From Akkermansia muciniphila (GTDB lineage: Bacteria > Verrucomicrobiota > Verrucomicrobiia > Verrucomicrobiales > Akkermansiaceae): a stretch of DNA of 64,000 bases. This document shows positions 1 to 6,890 of this stretch, piece by piece. The translations under genes were made by a program, and so were the position numbers. Numbering within the stretch: the first letter of the stretch is position 1; every line of letters begins with the position of its first letter. Location: assembly GCA_945883695.1 (NCBI GenBank), contig CAMCYK010000005.1:1-64000 (forward strand). The letters run 5' to 3'. The notes below the pieces were generated by a model. It saw only the letters and a list, made by a program, of their open reading frames with translations, ran no database searches and was not told the DNA's origin.

Positions 1-1
1 T

Positions 2-1837
2 TCCCCGCCCCCCGCCCGCAACGCCCTCGCCGGCAGCGGCACCCAGACCAGCGCCAGCGCCCGCCACGTCCGGCCGATCTGCCCGCTCGCCGACTTCACC
101 AGCCTCTGCCGGCTGACCGGCGAAACCAGCAGCCGCTTGGAAAAGATCCGCCACCTCGCCGCCTACCTCCGCGGCCTGGCCGGCGACGACGACCTCGCGC
201 TCGCCGCCAACTGGCTGACCGGCCGCGCCTTGCCGCGCGCCGCCGACCGCCGCGCCGCCCACGCCGGCTCCGCCACCCTGCGCCGCGCCCTGCTGAAACT
301 CCCCGGCGTCCGCGAGGAACGCTACCGCGAAATTTCCCATTCCCAGAACGACGCCGCCCGCACCGCCCGCCTGCTGCTCCAGGAATTGACCCTCAAGCCC
401 GAAGCGCTCGAGCTCGCCGGCCTCGCGGCGTTTTTCCAGCACCTCGCCGCCGCGAGCGGCTCGCTCACCCGCATCGACCTGCTCGCCGAACGCCTGCGCA
501 CCCTCCACCCGGCCGAAGGCGAAACGCTGGTCCGCCTGCTTACCGGGGATCTCCGGATCGGCCTCAAAGAAGGACTGGTCGAGGAAGCCGTCGCCGAGGC
601 CTTCGCCGCCGATCCCGCCGCGGTCCGCCATGTCCACATGCTCACCGGCGACCTCGGCGAGACCGCCCGCCTCGCCCGCCAGCGCGCCTTGCACGTGGCC
701 ACCCTGCGCCCGCTGGTCCCGGTCAAGCTCATGCTCGCCTCGCCGATGCCCGACGCCGACGCGCTGGTCGCGGCCGCCGGCCCCGCGCCACTCTGGCTCG
801 AGCCGAAGTACGACGGGATCCGCGCCCAGCTTCACAAGTCCGGCGGCCGCGCCGCCCTCTTCTCCCGCGACCTCCGCCCGCTCGATTCCGAGTTTCCGGA
901 GCTTCTCACCGCCGCGCTCCAGCTCCCCGGCGACTTCATCCTCGACGGCGAGATCATCGCCCACGCCGAAGGCCGCCGCCTGACCTTCCACGACCTCCAG
1001 ACCCGCCTCGGCCGCCTGTCGACCTCCCAAGGCGACCTCTTTCCCGCCACCACCACCAGCGCCACCGCCCCGGTCCGCTTCATCGCTTTCGATCTGCTCT
1101 TCCACAACGGCGACGACCTCCTCGAACTCCCGCTCGACCAGCGCCGCGCGAGAATGGAGACGCAAGACTTCAAGACGGAAGACTCAAGAAAAGACCCAGA
1201 CGCGGCTGGCATTGAATCCACCATCTCCCACCTATCCTCCGAAGCCTTGGCGAAGGAGGATCCGCCATCCACCATCCACCATCTACCATCCACCATCTCC
1301 CCCATCGCCGTGCTCCGCACGGCAGGCAGCGAAGCCGTCCAGGCCGCCTTCAAGCAGGCCCGCGCCGACGGCCATGAAGGCCTGATCGCGAAAGACCCGG
1401 CCAGCCCCTACTCTCCCGGCCGCCGCGGCAAGGCCTGGCTGAAGCTCAAGACCTCCAGCACCCTCGACTGCGTGGTCGTCGCCGCCGAGCAAGGCCACGG
1501 CAAGCGCGCCGAAGTGCTCTCCGACTACACCTTCGCCGTCCGCGACGAGGCCGGCGGCCAGCTCCGGGTCATCGGCAAGGCCTACTCCGGCCTGACCGAC
1601 GCCGAGATCGAACAGCTCACCGCCCACTTCCAGCGCCACACGCTGTCGAAGGAACGCCGCAAGCACCAGGTCGAGCCGAACCTCGTGCTTGAGATCGCCT
1701 TCGACTCGATCCAGCCGTCGAAGCGCCACGACTCCGGCCTCGCCCTGCGCTTCCCCCGCATCCACGCGATCCGCCGCGACAAGACCGCCGCGGACATCGA
1801 CACCCTGCAATACGCCAGGTCGCTGGTGGCCGGGTGA
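2..1837 (+). CDS. ATP-dependent DNA ligase, 5' end outside window
   Basis: Joins DNA nicks using ATP. The nucleotidyltransferase motifs are in order: lysine motif EPKYDGIR (adenylated Lys about residue 224 counted from the TTG at 137), DGEII, FIAFDLLF, EGLIAK and WLKLK, followed by an OB-fold region. The frame stays open to the left edge with no ATG or GTG. The residues encoded before 137 (LADFTSLCRLTGETSSRLEKI) look like the usual N-terminus of the family, so the true start is probably outside the window. TTG at 137 is the only canonical in-window start and would shorten the N-terminal domain. Between motif IIIa and motif IV there are about 46-50 extra residues encoded by repeat DNA (about 1150-1305), described separately. 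In related bacteria this ligase often sits with an exonuclease and an Lhr-type helicase, but the neighbours here are unrelated. Confidence 0.9.
   Translation, partial: SPPPARNALAGSGTQTSASARHVRPICPLADFTSLCRLTGETSSRLEKIRHLAAYLRGLAGDDDLALAANWLTGRALPRAADRRAAHAGSATLRRALLKLPGVREERYREISHSQNDAARTARLLLQELTLKPEALELAGLAAFFQHLAAASGSLTRIDLLAERLRTLHPAEGETLVRLLTGDLRIGLKEGLVEEAVAEAFAADPAAVRHVHMLTGDLGETARLARQRALHVATLRPLVPVKLMLASPMPDADALVAAAGPAPLWLEPKYDGIRAQLHKSGGRAALFSRDLRPLDSEFPELLTAALQLPGDFILDGEIIAHAEGRRLTFHDLQTRLGRLSTSQGDLFPATTTSATAPVRFIAFDLLFHNGDDLLELPLDQRRARMETQDFKTEDSRKDPDAAGIESTISHLSSEALAKEDPPSTIHHLPSTISPIAVLRTAGSEAVQAAFKQARADGHEGLIAKDPASPYSPGRRGKAWLKLKTSSTLDCVVVAAEQGHGKRAEVLSDYTFAVRDEAGGQLRVIGKAYSGLTDAEIEQLTAHFQRHTLSKERRKHQVEPNLVLEIAFDSIQPSKRHDSGLALRFPRIHAIRRDKTAADIDTLQYARSLVAG
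1150..1305. repeat. In-frame composite repeat inside the ligase gene
   Basis: This block has three parts: a 7-bp-period array (AAGACNN units, about 1155-1205), an imperfect palindrome at 1235-1260 (CCTCCGAAGCC / GGCGAAGGAGG), and a second 7-bp-period array of CCATCCA/CCATCTA units (about 1262-1300). A near copy of the palindrome lies in non-coding DNA at 17149-17171 on the other strand, and CCATCCA arrays occur between genes at 23131-23152. The block keeps the ligase frame open and adds residues such as SSEALAKEDPP and STIHHLPSTI that fit no ligase motif. Confidence 0.75.
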
Positions 1838-1852
1838 CCGCCCGCGCGCCGC

Positions 1853-2821
1853 TCACTTGAAATCCCGGCTCTCGATCCACTCGTACCAATCTTTTTCCAG
1901 CGCGGCGGCGTCGGCATAGCCGTAGCAGGAAAGGAGAGTTTCCTTGTCGATCTTGGCGCCGGCGGCGGACTTCGCCACCAGCTCGCGATACTTCACCCGG
2001 GCCGGCTCGTCGCGGACCAGGAAACAGGTCAGCGCGAAGATGTAGCCGGACTGCTCCGGCGTGAGGCCGAGGATGTCGGCCATGCAGACCCTGTCCAAGC
2101 TGACCCGCTCGCCCTTCTTGCAGAGCTTCTTCAGCACCTTCGCCCACGACTCGTCCGGACCGAGCGTCTCGCCGGTCTTGATGTCGGCCTTCTGGTCCTC
2201 GTAGTACGACTCGAAGTCGAGGTAGTGGACCCGGCACAGCTTGAACAACTGGTGCTCGACGTAATATCCGAAGCCGGCGGTCATCCAGAACGGCAGGTTC
2301 TTCCCGCGGGCCTGGCCTTCCATCAGGGTCGAGCCGGTCGAATGGACGAAGACCGGCGTCAGGTCGCGGTCGCCGCCGGCCGACTGGTCGGTGGCCCCTT
2401 TGCAAAGAACCACGTAGCGGTGCTGCGGATCGGCGTAGTTCGCGGTCTTCTTGACCAACTGCACGTGGTTGGCGGTCCAGCCGTTGCGCCCGGCGTCGGT
2501 CTTGACCACCTCGTCGAAATCGCTGCCATTGCCCAGCAGGTAGACGGTGAAGCGGAACGGCGCGTCGTCGGAGGCCTCGCCGCCGTCCGGCGTGCGGAAT
2601 TCGTTCTTCTCGAAGTCCTGGTCCATCCCCGGAAGCACCGCGACACAGACTTCCCAGACTTTCTCCGCGTTGCGCGCGGCGGGGTCGGAATTGGTCGAAT
2701 CGACTCGCAGGGTGAAGTGGTCGGACGTCTTCTCCTTCCACTTCGCGGCCGGGAAATGGACGTGCTGGGCGTGGACGACAGGGGTGGCCAACAGGGCGAG
2801 CGCAAGAATTTTTCCAATCAT
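1853..2821 (-). CDS. Secreted protein of unknown function, possibly a degenerate peptidase-like protein
   Basis: A 322-residue protein with a clear signal peptide: a hydrophobic segment, then VVHAQ, with likely cleavage near residue 18. The mature part has a PFWMTAGFGYYVEHQLF segment that resembles the region after the HExxH helix in gluzincin-like (DUF1570/peptidase MA) proteins, where a 'WLxEGxAxYFE' stretch is usual. No HExxH is visible; VHSTGSTLM occupies that place. The link to peptidases is therefore a weak structural guess and catalysis is doubtful. The gene converges with the ligase, with 15 bp between the stops. Its start is preceded by the rpmE terminator, so it likely has its own promoter. 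I do not recognise a specific family. Confidence 0.75.
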   Translation of the reverse strand: MIGKILALALLATPVVHAQHVHFPAAKWKEKTSDHFTLRVDSTNSDPAARNAEKVWEVCVAVLPGMDQDFEKNEFRTPDGGEASDDAPFRFTVYLLGNGSDFDEVVKTDAGRNGWTANHVQLVKKTANYADPQHRYVVLCKGATDQSAGGDRDLTPVFVHSTGSTLMEGQARGKNLPFWMTAGFGYYVEHQLFKLCRVHYLDFESYYEDQKADIKTGETLGPDESWAKVLKKLCKKGERVSLDRVCMADILGLTPEQSGYIFALTCFLVRDEPARVKYRELVAKSAAGAKIDKETLLSCYGYADAAALEKDWYEWIESRDFK

Positions 2822-2874
2822 GGAACGAAGCTAGGGATCCGTGGCGGGAGGGCAAGCCCGGGAAATCGCGCCAC

Positions 2875-2908
2875 AAAAAACGCCCGGCCGCGGGGAGCGG
2901 ACGGGCGT
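2875..2908 (-). terminator. Intrinsic terminator after ribosomal protein L31
   Basis: Read on the minus strand, a G+C-rich stem (ACGCCCG pairing with CGGGCGT, extended by TCCGC/GCGGC) is followed at once by a run of T residues. It lies about 30 bp past the L31 stop codon. This is a standard Rho-independent terminator and should isolate rpmE from the secreted-protein gene downstream. Confidence 0.75.
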
Positions 2909-2941
2909 CGGGGAAAATCGGTGCGCGGGAAATCCCGGCGA

Positions 2942-3250
2942 TCAGGCTTCGGCAGCCTCTTCCGGTGCGGCGGCCGGAGCGACTTCCGCCTTCGGCTTGC
3001 CAACGCGGCGGACGGCACCGAAACGCTTCTGGAACTTGTCGATGCGGCCCTCGGTGTCGATGAACTGCGCCTTGCCCGTGAAGAACGGGTGGGAGTCGGA
3101 GGTGATGCCGATCGAGACGACCGAATACTCGACGCCGTCGATCACTTCCTTCTTTTCGGAAGACTTGGTCGAGCGGGTGACGAAGCGGGCACCGGTGGTC
3201 ATGTCAACGAAGACGACCGGATTATATTTGGGATGGAGATCCTTTTTCAT
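2942..3250 (-). CDS. rpmE: 50S ribosomal protein L31 type B
   Basis: A 102-residue ribosomal protein. The ATG at 3250 begins MKKDLHPKYNPVVF, the standard start of L31; the open frame upstream is non-coding. The core has SDSHPFFTGKAQFIDTEGRIDKFQKRFG. The zinc-binding cysteines of type A L31 are absent, which marks the type B (zinc-independent) form, often expressed under zinc limitation in other bacteria. The C-terminal tail of about 25 residues is rich in Ala, Glu and Pro (PKAEVAPAAAPEEAAEA) and goes beyond the usual type B length. Single-gene unit with its own terminator. Confidence 0.93.
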   Translation of the reverse strand: MKKDLHPKYNPVVFVDMTTGARFVTRSTKSSEKKEVIDGVEYSVVSIGITSDSHPFFTGKAQFIDTEGRIDKFQKRFGAVRRVGKPKAEVAPAAAPEEAAEA

Positions 3251-3604
3251 GGCGGTGGAAGTCCCGGACCACGTTACCGACGCGGCGGGAGGTCGGAGGA
3301 TGCACGGGATCGGCTTCGTGTCAAGCGGGCGGGAGGGGACGCGACCGATCGACGGGGCTGGGCCCGCGTCCGTTACGCGCTCTGGCGATTGAGGAATTAC
3401 GATTGAGGATTTTTGATTTTTGATTTTCAAAGGGATCACTGGTTGAATTTCCCCACTTCCAATCGCGAATCCACCGATCCTCGATCGGCAATCGTAAATT
3501 CATCCGGTTGGTCATCGGTGCCGGCCGATTCGGGCTGGTCAGAGCCGGCGAGACCGCTAGGATCCCCCGCCAGGAACCGGTAGCCCGCTACCCCCTGCAA
3601 GCCC
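3251..3604. other. Intergenic region between divergent rpmE and exosortase genes
   Basis: About 350 bp between divergently read genes, so it must hold both promoters, though no confident -10/-35 pair stands out. It contains a 7-bp-period array at about 3390-3425 (GATTGAG, GATTTTT, GATTTTC units) and a second, more degenerate one at about 3465-3500. No RNA gene or operator was recognised. Confidence 0.5.
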
Positions 3605-4567
3605 ATGAATGAAACTTCCTCGACCTCCGGTTCCGGCGGCCCGCTGCGGCAGAGCCGGGCGTTCTGGGCGGGCACGGCCGGCCTGCTGCTGATGCTGGTC
3701 TATTTTTTCGGAATCCACCCGGCCTACCCGACCGGGCTGAAAACCGTCGCCAACTGGTGCGCCCACGCTTGGAACGGCAAGAATGACATGCTCCACGGCT
3801 GGGCGATCCCGGTCGCCTTCGGGGTGATGTGCTACATGGGCTGGCTCAAGGCCCGCAAGCAAACCAGCGTGCCCGCGAGCTGGGGCCTGATTCCGCTGGC
3901 GTTCGGGATCGGGCTCTACGTCCTGTCCGCCCGCTCCTTGCAGCCGCGGCTGGCCTTGATCGGGCTGCCTTTCCTGATCCTCGGCGGCTTGCTTTTCTTG
4001 TTCGGGACCAAGGTCACCCGCCACTTCGTGTTTCCCTCGTTTTTCTGGTATTTCGCGATTCCGGTGCCCGGCATCCAGCAGGCGACCGCCTTGCTGCAAG
4101 TGGTGGTGACCAAGCTCTGCTACCAGGCCGGGACCCTCTGCGGGATGCCGCTGATGGTCCAAGGCAACACGATTTCCTCGGTGGGCGACACCCATTGGAA
4201 TTTCGATATCGCGGAAGAATGCAGCGGGGTGCGCTCCCTGATGGCGCTGGCGATGATCGCCGCGATTTACGCCAACTACACCCAGAAGCCGCTGTGGAAA
4301 AAAGCCTTCCTCTTCGCCTGCGCGCTGCCGCTCTCGCTGATCGGGAATTTCGGGCGGATCTTCACGATCCTGCTGCTCGCCCACTTGGGCTTCGTGGACT
4401 TCGCCCGCCAGACTTACCACGACTGGGCGGGCATGCTGATTTTCTTCCCGATCGCGTTGTGCGGCCTCTTTGTCGTCGACAAATTGATCAACCCGTCGCC
4501 CCGCAAGAAGCTCCGCCGGGCCGTTCAAACCCGGGGAGCTCCGGCCACCGAAACCGCCACGCCATGA
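3605..4567 (+). CDS. Exosortase (archaeosortase/exosortase family)
   Basis: Polytopic inner-membrane cysteine protease/transpeptidase of about 320 residues that processes C-terminal sorting signals of exported proteins (PEP-CTERM type). About eight hydrophobic segments are visible. The three catalytic residues are in place: Cys206 in AEECSGVRS, Arg251 in GNFGRI, and His272 in TYHDWAG. The stop overlaps the ATG of the next gene (ATGA), so it is translationally coupled to the EpsI partner, the standard arrangement. The subtype (for example the verrucomicrobial XrtC-like class) cannot be decided by eye. No protein with an obvious sorting tail was found in this window; the targets must be elsewhere. 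Confidence 0.92.
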   Translation: MNETSSTSGSGGPLRQSRAFWAGTAGLLLMLVYFFGIHPAYPTGLKTVANWCAHAWNGKNDMLHGWAIPVAFGVMCYMGWLKARKQTSVPASWGLIPLAFGIGLYVLSARSLQPRLALIGLPFLILGGLLFLFGTKVTRHFVFPSFFWYFAIPVPGIQQATALLQVVVTKLCYQAGTLCGMPLMVQGNTISSVGDTHWNFDIAEECSGVRSLMALAMIAAIYANYTQKPLWKKAFLFACALPLSLIGNFGRIFTILLLAHLGFVDFARQTYHDWAGMLIFFPIALCGLFVVDKLINPSPRKKLRRAVQTRGAPATETATP

Positions 4568-5337
4568 CCCTCGCTAAAAGAATGCTGGTGCTGGGGGCGG
4601 TGTGCGCCGCCGGCTTTTCGACAATCTTCCTGCTGCCGGATGCCCCGCAGATGCGGGACTCCCGCCTCGCTCCCCATCTCCCGCGGACCTTCGGCGACTG
4701 GCGGGGGGAAAACGTGGAAGTCAGCAAACGCGAACGCGACGTGCTCGCCGCCGACACCCGCTTCGAGCGGAAATCCTATCACAACCAATACGATTCGACG
4801 GCCCTGCCGATCGAGGTCTCGATCGTCTTTTCGGGCAAGGATCTCAACAACAGCATCCACCGTCCCGAAACCTGCTTGAAGACCCAGGGATGGGATTTCG
4901 TACGGCTGCGCTATCTGAATCTGCCGGTGGAGGGATTGGAGGCCGGCCTGCCGGTCAAGGAGATGCTATGCCGCCGGGTCCGCCTGGACGAGGAAGGCCA
5001 ACCGTTGGCAGGCAAGGACGGCAAGCCTTTCGAAGACTGGCAACTCCTCTACTACACCTTCATCGGCCACAACACCATCACCCCGGGACACTACGCGCGG
5101 ACCTTCGCCGACATCCGCGACCGCGTGATCGGCGGCTTCGACCAGTCCTGGGCCTACGCCACCTTCGCCACGCCGGTCTCGGGCAAGTATGCCGACCAGG
5201 GGGCGCCCATCGGCTACGCGTTGCCGATGGACGAGGCGCAAACCGGCCGCTACCTCGGCGACTTCATCGGCAGCTTGATCCCCAAGATGGTGGCACCGAC
5301 ATCCCGGATTTCCGAGGAAGTGGCCGATCGCCGATGA
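4564..5337 (+). CDS. Exosortase-associated EpsI family protein (DUF3485)
   Basis: A 257-residue protein with one N-terminal membrane anchor (about residues 8-25) and a periplasmic EpsI/DUF3485 domain. Typical features are LPRTFGDWRGENVEVS near the start, FSGKDLNNSIHRPETCLKTQGW in the middle, and YYTFIGHNTITPGHYARTF. It is known as the constant partner of exosortases and is linked to exopolysaccharide production; its biochemical role is unsettled. The ATG at 4564 overlaps the exosortase stop by 4 bp, which decides the start. The end is 89 bp before the sugar transferase gene, likely the same transcript. Confidence 0.9.
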   Translation: MTLAKRMLVLGAVCAAGFSTIFLLPDAPQMRDSRLAPHLPRTFGDWRGENVEVSKRERDVLAADTRFERKSYHNQYDSTALPIEVSIVFSGKDLNNSIHRPETCLKTQGWDFVRLRYLNLPVEGLEAGLPVKEMLCRRVRLDEEGQPLAGKDGKPFEDWQLLYYTFIGHNTITPGHYARTFADIRDRVIGGFDQSWAYATFATPVSGKYADQGAPIGYALPMDEAQTGRYLGDFIGSLIPKMVAPTSRISEEVADRR

Positions 5338-5426
5338 TCCGGTCCGATTTCCGCATTGCCACGAAATTGCCGCTTATCTAGTCTTTCGCCCGAGCGAAGA
5401 AAGCCTACGAAGCGGCAGCCACTCCC

Positions 5427-6833
5427 ATGTCAACCGGTCGCAAGCAGGCATTTTCAAATCAGGCGCTCCAGTTCCTGGACGCGGGACTGGTATGGCTGGG
5501 CTTCTGGCTCGCCTCCTTGATCCGCGACCCGATCCGCGTCCTATTCGGCAAGGAGGAACTCAATTCACCGATGCTCGATGAAATGAGCTGGGTGATCTAC
5601 ATCGCGGTGCCGTTCACCCCGCTGGTGCTCGAACATTTCGGCTTCTACGAGTTCATCCGCCGCAAGTCGCGCCAGAAGGCGATCAGCCAGGTGATCAAGA
5701 CCCTGGCCGCGATGGGTTTGGTGCTGGGTTTGGTTTCGGTCTTCGCCCGGCTACCGGAGGCCAGCCGCCTGATCCTCGGGCTCGGCGCGCCGATGGTCGG
5801 GATGCTGCTTTTGATACGCGACCGCCTGACCCGCAGGCGCTTGATCCACCATGAGCGGAATCAAGGCAACCGCGAGCCGGTGCTGCTCGCGGGATCCGGC
5901 GACGATCTGGAATTGCTGTTCCAAGAGCTCGACCCCGAGGTGACCAGCGGCTGGAACATCGTGGAACGCTTCGACCTGACCGAGCGCCCGGTCGAAGAAC
6001 TCTACGCGCTGTTGAAGGCCCATCCCGTCGAGCGGGTGATCTTTTCGACCCGCGGCACCGAATTCGACCGCGTGGCGCAGGCGGTGGAAGCCTGCGAACT
6101 GCAGGGCATCGAGGCATGGATCGCCGCCTCCTTCATCCGCACCCAGATCGCCCGGCCGGTGTTCGACTCGATCGGCAACAAGCCGATGCTGGTCTTGCGC
6201 TCGACCCCGGAATTGAGCTGGGAGTTGCTGACCAAGGCGGCGCTGGACCGGGTCGGGGCCTTCGTGCTGATCCTGATCAGCTTTCCGCTTTGGATCATCG
6301 CCGCGATCGGGATCCGGCTGGCCAGCCCGGGTGCGCCGGTAATGTTCTCGCAAAAGCGCGCGGGGCATTACGGCAAGTCGTTCCGGATGTGGAAATTCCG
6401 CACGATGGTGCCGGACGCGGAAGCGCTGCTCGACCAGGTCAAGATCGACCACGGCAACCAGATGGACGGGCCCGTGTTCAAGCTCGACCGCGATCCGCGG
6501 ATCTTCTCCTTCGGTGCCCTGCTCCGCCGCTTGAGCATCGATGAGCTGCCGCAGCTCCTGAACGTGCTGGTGGGCGACATGAGCCTGGTCGGACCCCGTC
6601 CGCTCCCGCTCTACGAGGTGGCCGCCTTCTCCGAACTGGCCCACCGCCGCCGGCTCAGCGTGAAGCCCGGCATCACCTGCGAATGGCAGGCGGGCGGTCG
6701 CAACCGGATCACCAGCTTCGAGCAATGGGTCGAGATGGACCTCAGCTACATCGACAACTGGTCGCTCTGGCTGGACATCAAGATCCTCCTCAAAACGATC
6801 CCCGCCGTGCTGCTCTGCCGGGGCGCGAAATAA
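5427..6833 (+). CDS. Polyprenyl-phosphate sugar-1-phosphate transferase (initiating glycosyltransferase, WbaP/EpsL-like)
   Basis: A 468-residue enzyme that moves a sugar-1-phosphate from a nucleotide sugar onto undecaprenyl phosphate, the first membrane step of glycan assembly. The N-terminus has about four membrane helices followed by a soluble CoA-binding-like domain (about 140-270). A further membrane segment (about 275-300) then leads to the bacterial sugar transferase domain with FSQKRAGHYGKSFRMWKFRTM (about 306-327) and DELPQLLNVLVGDMSLVGPRP (about 372-392). The sugar specificity cannot be read. It follows the exosortase/EpsI genes, which suggests that the exosortase locus and the large glycan locus to its right work together. 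Confidence 0.92.
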   Translation: MSTGRKQAFSNQALQFLDAGLVWLGFWLASLIRDPIRVLFGKEELNSPMLDEMSWVIYIAVPFTPLVLEHFGFYEFIRRKSRQKAISQVIKTLAAMGLVLGLVSVFARLPEASRLILGLGAPMVGMLLLIRDRLTRRRLIHHERNQGNREPVLLAGSGDDLELLFQELDPEVTSGWNIVERFDLTERPVEELYALLKAHPVERVIFSTRGTEFDRVAQAVEACELQGIEAWIAASFIRTQIARPVFDSIGNKPMLVLRSTPELSWELLTKAALDRVGAFVLILISFPLWIIAAIGIRLASPGAPVMFSQKRAGHYGKSFRMWKFRTMVPDAEALLDQVKIDHGNQMDGPVFKLDRDPRIFSFGALLRRLSIDELPQLLNVLVGDMSLVGPRPLPLYEVAAFSELAHRRRLSVKPGITCEWQAGGRNRITSFEQWVEMDLSYIDNWSLWLDIKILLKTIPAVLLCRGAK

Positions 6834-6890
6834 GAGAGTGGTTGGCTCGCCCGCCGTCGGCTTCCGACCCGCCGGGAAACACCGGTTCCG

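Noticed and set aside
5405-5430. ops-like element before the sugar transferase (GCGGCAGCCACTCCC)
   Set aside because: Only GCGGCAGC matches and the CGTG part is missing; it is also too close to the start codon.
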